Assembly (NCBI GenBank): GCA_011037195.1
Contig: JAAEAF010002339.1
Coordinates: 50,411-114,410 of the forward strand
Direction: 5' to 3'
Length of the DNA: 64,000 nucleotides
DNA from: Triatoma infestans
Lineage: Eukaryota; Arthropoda; Insecta; Hemiptera; Reduviidae
Shown: one piece after another, positions 21,073 through 31,826 of the stretch
How positions within the stretch are numbered: the first letter of the stretch is position 1
How the letters are laid out: each line of letters opens with the position of its first letter
Notes under the pieces: generated by a model
The model's database searches: none
Seen by the model: only the letters and a program-made list of their open reading frames with translations
Told to the model about the DNA's origin: nothing
Translations under genes and position numbers: made by a program

Positions 21073-22488
21073 TTAAGGACGTAACATACGTTTACCGGTA
21101 CTTGTTATTCTATCGAAAATAGCTAAATTCTCAAGCCTTTCTTTGAGCATATCATTTAATTTAGAACTGTCTACTGCATTTAATTCTGATTTATCTATAC
21201 TACTCAATACGCTGATAACCGCTTCACAAATTACATTTTTATTAATATTTCCACCTGATGCTAACTTAGAAATACTTGGTCGGTAGGGGTTGTTTTGAAT
21301 TAAACCGCCTGCTATGTTTTTCGGCATTTGAGGAGTAATAAGCAATTTCTTCATTTCAGATTCATAACGGGGGGGAGAACTAATTGGCCTTTTATTGTAG
21401 TTCGATCTATTAACTTCAGTTTTATAAGTAGTATTAGCCTTAGGTAGTGGGGGAAACAACTGTTCATTACTTAGCGAGGTATTACCACTAGCGCTCCTAG
21501 CGTAGGACGCTCGCTCAACTCTATCTTTTGCGTCATTGTATGACAAATTCTCAAGAGCCATAGTATTTTTAATATTTTTTTGTTTTGAAAATTCCGGGCA
21601 CTCTTTACGTGACCTTGACGAATGAAGCCCGCCACAATGTATACAAGTTATTTAGCCCTCAAAAGTACACTCGTTTTTATCATGTTTACCTTTGCACTTT
21701 TCACAAATAGTGTCTCCCTTGCATTGCTTACTGATATGGCCGTATCGTAGACAACGAAAACATTGCCTAACACTTTGAACATAAGGTTCAACAGGGCATC
21801 TGACGTAATGTATATAAACATAATCTGGCAATGTTTGGCCTCTAAAAGTTAGCAATATAGTACCAGTTGGAATATATTGTTTAATTTCTTTACCATTTTC
21901 AATTTTATTTTCCCCAACTCTGTTAAACCTTTTTGCATTCACAACTTTAAAAGTAGTGCCATAATCATATTCAAGTGCTGAAATAATTTCATTTTCAGTT
22001 AGTGTGGTATCAACACCCCTTATTATACCACGCCTTTTCAATAAAAATTGAGGTATATATGCATCAAATCCTTTATTTTTCAATACTAAAGACGAAACCA
22101 GAGAATTTGCAGTTATTGCATTAGGCACAATCACTCTTATTCTATTTCTACCCATACGATCTATTCTCCTCACATTATTACCCATATTAGGATGTGCTTC
22201 ATGAATCATTTTCCCAATACTCATTGGATGAATTCTGGAAATACCCTTAGATTCTTTATTTAGACTTTCCAAATAAACATGAAAAGGCCCAATATCCCAG
22301 GTCTGATAAAATTCTTTTTCTTTCACAACATCATTTGAGTGCGTGAGGTTATCATTAATTTTATGTGATTCACCCATTTCTTTATCCTTTAATAAATTAC
22401 CTTCAAAATATTCCATTTTTCCGTTAACACTTTTATCTGGTGGTTTTTTGTCGGGAGGTATTTTTTCAGTTAACTTTTCAGCCATCAC
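21073..22488 (-). pseudogene. LINE ORF1 protein with zinc knuckles, one stop
   Basis: From ATG 22488 the frame encodes a lysine-rich N-terminus, an RRM-like middle and zinc knuckles: C-x2-C-x4-H-x4-C (CFRCLRYGHISKQC), then CEKCKGKHDKNEC. The TAA at 21652-21654 interrupts the frame, which continues in phase with a third Cys/His cluster and then 162 codons ending at 21073. This is the layout of jockey/I-type ORF1 proteins, which bind the LINE RNA in ribonucleoprotein particles. ORF2 should follow but is cut off at about 21072. One nonsense codon is the only visible lesion in ORF1. Confidence 0.75.
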
Positions 22489-22722
22489 AAAAACTCACAA
22501 AAAACTGCACTATGACCAACAACGTTGCAGAGACACACACACAGTTTCACCTCTTCCACTGAATGTTTAAAATAAATTTAAACTTTCAAATATTAGTCAG
22601 AATAGATGTGCACTCTAAATTAGCTAGAAGTGAACTCTAAAAAACACTTTTAATAACTTTAAGAAGATAATAAACACGGAGAAAATTTTTTGTGTACATT
22701 CACTATTTTCGCGCCCAGCTGA
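22489..22722 (-). promoter_or_regulatory. 5' UTR of the minus-strand LINE
   Basis: On the minus strand the element seems to start with TCAGCTGGGCGC at 22722-22711. The same 12 bases stand at the start of the full-length LINE at 30196. Jockey-type LINEs use an internal promoter at their very 5' end, so this block is probably promoter sequence. Confidence 0.5.
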
Positions 22723-22995
22723 TTTTTTTGTATGTATGATATATATATGTAATAGATTAAATATATAAATATTCTCGAGGCAATGTAAATTTCAAATCAA
22801 ATTCTACTGGCACAATCTCCCACTAGTGCCAAAAACTAGTTAATACGTACTTCTTTACATACCGCTCGAATATTGAAATGAAATCTGCAAACTTGCATAA
22901 CAAAATTTTATGAAATCATCTCCATCAGTTTCAATCATCAGCCTGGTAACATGATGAAAAACTATATATATATATATATATATAGCGAATAAGAA

Positions 22996-23028
<33 letters not shown>

Positions 23029-23390
23029 GGAAACTACTAAAAATTGAACATAAAAAATTTGTTGTAAGTGAAATCAGGGCAGTTTTGTTCAATTTGTGAG
23101 GGACAAAAAACACTTGTTCAAAAACTTTTTGATAGAGTCCTTAGTTAAATCTGCAAATTCCCGACCCTGCTCCCTTCTTCACGCCGGGTCATCCTCTTCT
23201 CGTTATGAAGACTAATCACGTCTTTCACACATATTCTCCGTCGACCAATATGTTTTCTTGCTCTATACCAACTTGTCATCGTAAAATACGCTATTTATTT
23301 CTTTTTACCAAAAATTATTATAAAAAAATAACATTTATATGTTTCAGATGAATATAAATTTTCTTGTGGCAGTGACATTTCCAAACAAAA
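22723..23390. other. Non-coding stretch with TA microsatellites
   Basis: (TA)n runs lie at about 22964-22984 and 22997-23016. The remaining sequence shows no gene. Confidence 0.5.
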
Positions 23391-23965
23391 GTGATCACCA
23401 ACTCTGTTAATCTACTTTTAACAGTGGAAGGGGTGAATATTGAATATTTAGTGGAGTATAGATACCTGGGCCAGATTGTATCACTTCAGCTTGGAACGAA
23501 TAAGGAATTGAACAACAGAATCAACTCTGATTGGAAGAAATACTGGTTACCCGTAAAATTGTTAAAGGAAACTTCTCAACTGAATTAGAGGCTAAAGTTA
23601 TAACAGATTGTGTTTATCCTACTATTCTGTATTCCTCTCAAACCTGGGCTTTTGCAAGCAAATTAGATAGGCGTGATACAATTGATGGATGATTCATGTA
23701 TCTAGGCATTCAGATCAGGGATAAAAATAAGTAACAGGAAACTTGTAAGTAAATTCATGTTGAGAAATTTGGCAAGAGAAACGCACCTCCTGAAATAGAA
23801 GTGGCATTTGGTCAGATTGCAAAGATAGCGCTAGACCAAATAAGCACAGAGGTAGGAAGAGACGAGAAGCAAGACCAGCAATTAGATGGAGGGATGAATT
23901 AGAGGAAAGATTGGGTATGCAGATACCACAGTTGAGGAAAGAGCGATCTGGTCATATATGGTAAA
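23391..23965 (+). pseudogene. LINE reverse transcriptase 3' fragment, RTE-like
   Basis: The first open piece (to 23588) has YRYLGQIVS followed by a W-K-Y-W block, the usual thumb region after the RT fingers/palm. Further pieces in other frames give a QTWAFA-like block, a RNLARETHLL-like block, a GHVAR-like block and a final basic R/W/D region. Several stops and frame changes are present. It matches the C-terminal end of the endonuclease-reverse transcriptases common in insect genomes. The clade is tentative. Confidence 0.6.
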
Positions 23966-26208
23966 TAACCTTTAGTATTTAATTAGTAATAAGTAAGCAG
24001 ACAGTTGTAAATAGTGCATTAGGGAAGTGAAGTGATTATGTTTGTTTGTAATTATAACTGGTTCTTTGTTTTAATTTAAAATTCTTTTAATTTGTTTTCT
24101 ACAATATGATTTGTAAAGTTTCAATTATGTTGAACACTCCTTAACCACCTTATTATGGAAGGACTTTTACTCTGGTTCAGAATGAAAATTTTTTATTGTT
24201 ATTAAATCTAATATATTGTAATCTATTTCCAAAATGGTTTTATAATTGTTATGACCTGTTTTGGTTCGTAATTCAGTAAGACTAATTCACAATACTAATT
24301 TCTTAACAATTTATGACTATATATCTTAAGAATTTACAAACACTTTAAGGACATTGCAGAAGGCGAGGTAAGAGAGTATGCTATTAGCTCCACAGAGCTA
24401 CAGCCTTATCTGCAGACTCGCTGGTTTCACTTGATCTCCTCACTTAATAATCTTGAATAGTATTCTGATCTGCTCGTCTGTTATATCCTTCAGAACACTC
24501 CTTCCCTTTGTGAGCAATAGAAGAGAAGGTCTCTTATTCCCATAGTGATGTTTGAGTATCAGCTGTGATGGGCCTAATGAAATGGAGTGTCAAAGGGAAG
24601 TGCGTATGTTCATGCACTTTCCTTTGGCACTTTTTTGAATCTGAAATGTTTCAAAAACATATATAACAACTAGAGATAATGTTAAGTAGAGATATAATTT
24701 TTTCCCCGCCAATTCCACAAATTATCTCTTGTCGCAATGATACAATAAAATGTTTAGGTGCACAAAAGCTAATCCACTGCCATCTAAATTAATTGTGTCA
24801 GCGTAAATACTAGAATGTGATCGTCCTGTAAGAAATACCCGGTCTACCTGTACCCATCCTGAATAGGTCGCACGTCAAGTATAGCTCGGCACTTAGACGG
24901 CTGTTAAGGGTTGTTATGCTGGGATACCCGCAGGGACGCCAAGATCCTTGAATCGGTGGTGAGTCCACTTCACCCCTAGGAAGCAAAGTGTTAACCTCCG
25001 GTTTAATTATCCGGATCCTATTTTAATAGCGGAATTATTCCTTTAATAGATGATTTACTTTATCTTAATGCTGTAAGAGGTAGTAGTAACATTGGGTTAC
25101 CTTCAGAAAGGTTAAGTACATTAGGTTAATAAAAAGTATATTTGTTTTCTGATCTTGTAATTTATTGTTATATTGATTTTAAAATATTAAAACAAATATT
25201 AGGAACTTCTATTTCTCCTCAATATCATTAGTATATTTTAGCGATTTCATCCATACCTTAAAATTTCGAATTGAAAGTTGGTTATACAGCATTTTCTTTT
25301 AATCTATACAAATTAAAAATCCTTTTCATCTCTGTAGATTAAGAGTACAAATTTAGCCACTGATTTTAGTGGAATAATGATGACATTATTTAACTGTTAT
25401 AGAAAACAAATATTTTCATTCAGAGATTTTCATGTGACGATTTTTTTTTGTACCTTATCAATTAAAAAGTGAGACAACAATGATTATAAAGAAATATCAC
25501 ATGATGGACGGAATTCCCCATAACCGTGGAATAATCCCTGACGTCAGTAACAAAGCCAACTAACCTTATGTCCCAACTATTGTAGTATTCTAGAAACGTC
25601 AGAGATTGCCAATAAAATGACAGCTGACCTGATTTATATAAAATAAAATAGAACTAGTTTTCACAGCTAGTTTATTATGGTTTCAAGTTAAACTATTTTG
25701 ATTACTAAGTCACCAAGTCTAGTTTGGACTTGAATTTTTAACTGAGTCACGTTTCATTCAAAGTTCCTTTGTCAAGATAGTTTTTTTTTTATTATGAAAT
25801 AGTCTGTATGTAACTAACTTCTATCACAGCCTTTGAAAGTCAATCAGCCCATTTTGTATTTCGTTTTTATGGAATAAAAAAACGTACAAAATCAGGTAAT
25901 AAATCTATTTAGAATGTTCACTATTCTGGGCGATTTAATATGATGGAAAAACAGGCTCTTTCCTCGAAAACGACGGCTACGATTCAAATTTTGATGGAAA
26001 TTGCTAGAAGCGCTGTATGGCGGTGTTCAGTTAGCCACATTCAAGTAACTTACAACCTAAGGACCAATAATATAATGTTCATATTTGTGTATAATATTAG
26101 GAAATACTAAACCTGAAGATTTCAACTTTAAAGGAAAATTTGTCAACAATAATTATTGCAGAAAGGAGAGAGTTTCGCACCAGATTTATTTTTTTCAAAA
26201 CATATGAG
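23966..26208. other. Non-coding stretch, no gene seen
   Basis: AT-rich. A less AT-rich patch at 24840-24990 (containing CCTGTACCCATCCTGAATAG) looks like part of a repeat but I do not recognise it. No ORF with a family motif. Confidence 0.4.
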
Positions 26209-26716
26209 TGTAACGGCAAGAGAGAAAACACACAAGCCCGACCGAGAGAAAACAAACTCTTTCTGGTACTCTCTCACTTAAGCAGGCTAGAGTGGGGAAC
26301 CTGTATATAAGCCAGTAACAGATCGGGACATCTATCAATCTATCAGATTCAACCATATACATCGCATCGTGTCATATCGTGTCTCTACTCTCACCATTTT
26401 ATCTATAAAATCATTACAAGTCTAGTGCAGTTTGTGTAGACTTATAGCCATAATATAACAGTGTCTTCATACCTCGTCTAATTAATCAAACCCAATTTCT
26501 CTCCTCATCAACTCCATTATATGAGAGAAGTGAATTTAAAAACCCTGGCTAGGTTGCAATAGTTGCTTCAACTACATAACAATATTTGAAAAGTTTCATT
26601 TTCATTAAGTATTCATACAATTTGTGTGGTTGCATTATATTGCATTATTTTATCTTATATTTCGCCGAAAATTATTAATTACAAAATGTAATATTATTGA
26701 ATAACATTATTATAAT
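26209..26716 (+). repeat. Possible LTR of a retroelement
   Basis: It begins TGTAACGGC and has a TATA box (GTATATAAG at about 26304) in a promoter-like position. A TATAATTGGTGCCAGCAAC block at 26711-26729 looks like an LTR end followed by a TGG-starting primer binding site. No partner LTR or coding region follows. The identification is tentative. Confidence 0.35.
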
Positions 26717-27246
26717 TGGTGCCAGCAACAATGCCCCACTTATCGCTCATTGGACATTATGCTCTCCAAGACATTATTAAGTAGTGGTCAAACATTTATT
26801 ACATTATATTAAATGTATAATTTTATTATACATAATTTGTTTTATTTTTGTACACTAATATTTTCACCGCTAGTATGCCAGCTGGCAGAGGAATTATCGA
26901 TTTCAAAAATTTGTAAAATCACAATGAATCTTAAATTTTATTACAACAGAATATTTAGTTTCACAATTTTCTTTCAATTATGACGAGTTTGAGAGAAATT
27001 TATAAAATTTCCAAGGGTGGCTGGAATACTTAAAGAACGAAAAAATATACCGGTCTCGAACAAATGGGAGTTCCAAGCTTAACCTCCAAAAAATTTGTTT
27101 GTGCCACCTGAGATGAGCAGTGAGAAAAGTCCCTACCAAAGGTTCTTAAAATATCAAATTGCCAAAAACATTAAGGAACAACTGAAACTAACAGAACGTT
27201 AACTACACCTAATTTACCAAAAAAAAAATTCAAAAAAAATTAAAAG
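26717..27246. other. Non-coding stretch, no gene seen
   Basis: AT-rich. A CAAGGGTGGCTGGAATAC near 27014 could be the left end of the hAT remnant, but the match to its right end is weak. Confidence 0.4.
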
Positions 27247-28019
27247 TTAATGCGATTTTTGTTCTTGAATGTATTCCGATAATTCATATATCTCGGGTTG
27301 GGTTTGAGAAACTGAAATCCTCAAAATGTTTTGCAAATTATCATCGGTCAATCTCGTTCTATATTTTGATTTTATGAAATTCATTCTTGATAAAGTTTGT
27401 TTGCTTAAGTAAGTGCTCGAAAAATGCAAATAATTGATTCTGCAAAATTTCTTAAATTAGGAAATTTATTTTCCGGTAGATCTGAATAGAAAGAAATTTA
27501 ATTATTTTCACCATAATTATTTGTATATACATTGTGTGATTGTCAATCAATTAACTCTAGTTTTAAATTGTCTGGTGCTTTTAAAATATCAAATTTAATA
27601 GGATTTTCAAATATTAATATATCAATTTCTTTTGCATAAAATTCTTGAAAGCGATAACGAAAATTTTCTTCCAATAATTTTAGTGAATCAATATAAATAT
27701 ATTTGAGGCCACTGTTTGTTAAAAACGTTTGCAAAGTAGGAGAATGACAATAATTATTCTTTTCAAGTTGAAAAATAAACAATTTCATTTTAAGTTGAAA
27801 ACTTTTAATTTCTGTAAATAACTCATTGATTAACTTTCCTTTGCCTTGCAATGTTATATTTAATTTATTAAGGTAAGTTGTAATGTCAACACTGGTGTTG
27901 AGGTGTTCCCACCTATTTACTTTCCTAAAGTATAAGTTAAATTTGTCATGTTTGGAAGTTTTAACATTTCTTATTTTTATGCCTTGATAAAGACAATATA
28001 TTTGTCGAAACGTTGGCAA
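27247..28019 (-). pseudogene. hAT transposase-like fragment (ZBED5/GTF2IRD2-like type)
   Basis: The upstream piece (28019-27543) has an LQGKGKLINELF block, a core pattern of hAT-derived proteins of the ZBED5/SCAND3/GTF2IRD2 type. The piece at 27429-27247 has STYLSKQTLSRMN.. and a SRLTD-like block (RTRLTDDNLQNILRIS), which is the C-terminal hAT dimerisation region. Stops and a frame change separate them. The zinc finger and catalytic N-terminal half are absent. The first 40 codons of the 28019 piece are another repeat (with GTCGAAACGTTGG), not transposase. Confidence 0.6.
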
Positions 28020-28860
28020 AAATGAAAGTTTTTTATTTTTAAAAAAGACCGAATCTCACTATCCTTATCCATCATTTAAGAACGGTCGAGAAGAATCTTC
28101 CATCAATAAAAACTTTTACTACTTTTTATTTATAAAAAATAATATTAATAATTCAGTCAATAAATATATTTCATAATATAACAAATAATAATATAATTAA
28201 AAAAAAGCCTTCCTAATTTTTACTTTACCATATATAAGTTTTATTGCTTGGTAGGCCGCACAAAAACTTGCAACGGGCCGCGCGTTGCCGACCCTTATGT
28301 ATACCACTCAGAATATGACTGTAAAAATAAATTGAGAAACAACTGAAACCTTATTTGTTACGCTCTCAGAATATCACACTACATAAATTAATTAACTCTG
28401 AAACCCTATTCATTACGCTATCAAAATATCAAAATATCAAATTGCCAAATAAATTATCAAACAACTGACACCCTGTTTTTTTACTTTAACCAAAAAATCG
28501 ACAGAAAATCACAGAATGCTAAAACTTGAGATTGAGATATGTGAGATTTACTGAACACTGTTTATATTGACTCAGAATATTAAGCACTCCAAGGACTTTA
28601 CACTGTATAAGTTAGATGAAAGCATGGAAGCGTGAGAAGACTGGCTGGCAGAGTGACGGTGTGAGACGATGGTCTTAGAGTGTTGATGGTTGTTGAATGA
28701 AAGTGTTTGGCGGTCAAGCACCCTTTTTCTGGCGGGTCTCTAAATGCTTTCGTTTAAAGTGGGAGCATGTTTCCTCAATAGAAAACCGGCTTTAACACAC
28801 ACTCACACATATATATTATTTATTTGTAATATAATTGTTTCTATTATTTATTGTCTATTT
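28020..28860. other. Non-coding stretch, possible hAT end
   Basis: On the minus strand, AAGGGTCGGCAACGCGCGG at about 28298-28280 and GTGCGGCCTACC resemble hAT terminal sequences of the GGGTCGGCAAC type, so the 5' end of the hAT remnant may lie near 28303. The rest is AT-rich and empty. Confidence 0.4.
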
Positions 28861-28864
28861 ATAA

Positions 28865-29110
28865 CATCTTTTCAAAAAAAAATTTGATTTTAGAGGGGCT
28901 TGGGGGCCTTTCAGTTAGGTTTAAATTTAAACTACCGCGACAGACGGCGCCCATAATGACTACAAGATATATCCCTAACACCCCCACCTTTTTTTATGGC
29001 CAGCCCATTTAAACGTATGTAAACATAGCAATTTTAAAGACTTTTTTAAAATTAAATTGTATTAATTGGTGTAAGAGAAAGGTTGTGCGAGGTTTCACAC
29101 CAGATGATGG
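28865..29110 (+). repeat. Dispersed repeat R, 3' part
   Basis: It shares the CAGTTAGGTTTAAATTTAAA, TATGGCCAGCCCA and TTAAATTGTATTAATTGGTG blocks with 15910-16130 in the same order, and ends AAGAGAAAGGTTGTGCGAGG. Confidence 0.65.
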
Positions 29111-29737
29111 CAGTTTATTTAAAAAAAAATCTTTAGGGAATTTGATGCTTACAAAAAAATTGCACGCTTGGAGCAACTGTTTGGGATGTCATTATTTTTC
29201 TTAGTAATCTCCTCTCCCAGTAACTTTAACCAAAATAATGTAACCTTTATTTAATAACTTAAATACCAGAACTCAGGAAGAGCTCAAGTAACCACTCTTA
29301 AGGCTTGGTGCTTGTGAAACGGCAGATTAAAAAAAATATATTATCACACCCACTTTGTAGGACAATGTCTAGTATAAAGGGTGTTTTATTATACTGGGAT
29401 TACCAAATTCTTAGAATAACTTAGACATATTGTGTTTAGTTATCATTTACTTTATGTTCGTGCACATTTAGACACACACACTCTATATATACATACACAC
29501 AGGCCCACACACACACATATACAAATTTCCTACATATAATTCAATCCCTTTAATAAGTTTTGTTAGTTATACAAAGCGACAATAAAGTACAATCATTAAC
29601 AGAATATTATAAAAATAATTTCACAATGACATGGGGGCGCTAATGACTCAGACTAATGACCTCAGAAGTTGAGGCGCAAAAAACAATTATTTAAGAGTAG
29701 TTCTTTCAAAAAGACGTATTTAGTTTCCGTTACTACA
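29111..29737. other. Non-coding stretch with CA-rich tract
   Basis: ACAC-rich simple sequence lies at 29471-29520. No gene seen. Confidence 0.45.
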
Positions 29738-30030
29738 TCTTTAAGTGAAAGTGTTACGATCGAATCAAATTTTGGAAATTGAATTTGGAAATATATAGTT
29801 AAGTATATGTGTGTGTGAACAAAATATCCCCAAAATGCAAAATCACAGAAAACTCCTCAAACTTCCTTCCTCGCCTTTTAAATAGCTTCCTACCACCACC
29901 ACAAATTTGTTTCGAAAAAGACTTCAACAATTTTCTTTAAAACTTGGATTTTCTTTATCATTTTTGTTTGATTTCTGAAGAATTGATTTTAGGATTCTGA
30001 ACAGTCTGTCACGCTAAATTTCAATTATTA
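29738..30030 (+). repeat. Dispersed repeat R, 5' part
   Basis: It has AAGTGTTACGATCGAATCAAATTTTGGAAATTG-type sequence as at 9620, later CAACAATTTTCTTTAAAACTTGG. The CACCGG block is lost. It ends near GTCTGTCACG. Confidence 0.55.
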
Positions 30031-30192
30031 TCGGGTTTGTTCAATGTTATAAGTGTACTGAGTGGAAAGGAACCACCTCAAGCATTAGCCTGTCATGATA
30101 TTAACCAACATGAGCTCAAAACCAACTCTGTAATTATATCAGGGCATCTGAGTGGACATTTCAAGTCTAATGAAATTGTTAATTTTTTAATT

Positions 30193-30467
30193 ATATTCAG
30201 CTGGGCGCTAGTGCTACATAGTGTACAGCTTGATATTGCTCTTAAAATCAAAGTGATTTAAGTAGGTAAAAGTGGGTATATGAGTGCGCGGAGCTATTCT
30301 TAAGTCATTTGAAGCTCTCTACTTGAAAGCATCTTGATTTACACTGTTGAATCTGATGTTATTTTTTGTTTCGAACTTGTAAATAAACAGTGAATTATAG
30401 GTTAGGTGAGTACATGGACATTTTAGTATTTTATTTTTTAGAGATTTTTAATTATTAATTCTCCCAC
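30193..30467 (+). promoter_or_regulatory. LINE 5' UTR with probable internal promoter
   Basis: The 5' end shares TCAGCTGGGCGC with the minus-strand LINE at 22722. There is no TATA box near the start, as expected for a downstream, element-internal promoter. Confidence 0.5.
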
Positions 30468-31826
30468 ATGGAGACTAATGATGAAAATGTCAGCTGTGAA
30501 CCAGATGGCACGATCACTAGAAGTGTCAGTCTAAACAAAAGCTCAAAAAGATCATTTTTAAATTCAAACACTCCACAAAAAATTAAAAAAAATAAAGTCA
30601 AGCCTATTTCTACCGTAGACACCAACGATAATGAACAAAAACTGTGTAATATCAATAATTCTTTGGAAGCAATTTCACAAAGTGACATGCAAACAGAAAA
30701 TCAAATAAACCGTACTCTGAAAGAAGTTAGTCTAACAGATTCCATATTTTGCACTCCAAATCCCTTTGCACCCCTCAGTGTGGATGATAGGGAGCCACAG
30801 GAAGAAATTCAGCCAGTAAAAAATACAAAACCTCCACCAATTTTCATAAAGAATATTTCAAATTACGTAGATTTTTGCAAGACTTTGAGCCAGCTATTAG
30901 GGCCAGATTCTTTTGACTGTAAGTCTCGTGTAGATAGTGTTATGCTATCTACAAAAACAGTTGATGGATACAGAGCGGCCATACACTACTTACAAGGGAC
31001 AAACGCCGAATTTCATACATACCAAATTAAAAGTGAAAAAGCCTTCCGAGTAGTAATACGACACCTACACCACTCCACACCAACAACAATAATAAAAGAA
31101 GATTTAGAACGCCACAATTTCAAAGTTAGGAACATCACAAATGTTAAACACCCCACCACAAAATCACCACTTCCATTATTCTTTGTAGATCTGGACCCAC
31201 AAGAAAACAACAAAGAAATATTTAACTTGAGAACCCTTGTATATACAATTGTAAAAATAGAAGAGCCACATAAGACCACAGAAATATTACAGTGTAAAAG
31301 ATGCCAACAATATGGTCACACAAGGTCATATTGCAACCATAATCCGAGGTGCGTAAAATGTGCAGGCCCCCATCCATCATCAGACTGTACAAAACCTCGG
31401 GAGCAACCTCCAACTTGTGCCCTTTGCTTAGGGAATCACCCAGCAAACTATAGGGGTTGTGTAACCCATAAAGAATTACGACTCAGGAGAAGAACCAGCC
31501 TTGACAGAAGTGGAAATCGGCCTCATCTTGGCGCAGTCTCCCGTTCAGCTATGCCAGCACCTGCAGCCAACGAATTTCCGCAGCTAGCACCTGAAGAACC
31601 AAGGCACCAAGGAACCTCCAGGCCATTTAATAGTAACAGTCCATCATATGCGAGGGTCGTGGGGCCGTCAGCGGCTCAGCCTACACTGGTACCTCCCTCT
31701 CCTATCTCTAACGACCTTACCTCTCTTCTCACTACATTTATCTCTGAATTCAAATCTCTCATCACACCTCTCATCACTCTTCTCACGTCTCTCGTTACTG
31801 AGCTCATTCCTAAATTGTCTCGTTGA
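30468..31826 (+). CDS. LINE ORF1, gag-like RNA-binding protein
   Basis: 452 residues from ATG 30468. The N-terminal third is Ser/Lys/Asn-rich and probably disordered. The middle (about 115-270) has an RRM-like fold region as in jockey ORF1. Three Cys/His clusters start at residue 276: CKRCQQYGHTRSYC, CVKCAGPHPSSDC and CALCLGNHPANYRGC. The C-terminus is Pro/Ser-rich, then helical and Leu/Thr-rich. The protein should coat the LINE RNA and act as chaperone in retrotransposition. The frame is complete and its stop overlaps the start of ORF2. Confidence 0.88.
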   Translation: METNDENVSCEPDGTITRSVSLNKSSKRSFLNSNTPQKIKKNKVKPISTVDTNDNEQKLCNINNSLEAISQSDMQTENQINRTLKEVSLTDSIFCTPNPFAPLSVDDREPQEEIQPVKNTKPPPIFIKNISNYVDFCKTLSQLLGPDSFDCKSRVDSVMLSTKTVDGYRAAIHYLQGTNAEFHTYQIKSEKAFRVVIRHLHHSTPTTIIKEDLERHNFKVRNITNVKHPTTKSPLPLFFVDLDPQENNKEIFNLRTLVYTIVKIEEPHKTTEILQCKRCQQYGHTRSYCNHNPRCVKCAGPHPSSDCTKPREQPPTCALCLGNHPANYRGCVTHKELRLRRRTSLDRSGNRPHLGAVSRSAMPAPAANEFPQLAPEEPRHQGTSRPFNSNSPSYARVVGPSAAQPTLVPPSPISNDLTSLLTTFISEFKSLITPLITLLTSLVTELIPKLSR

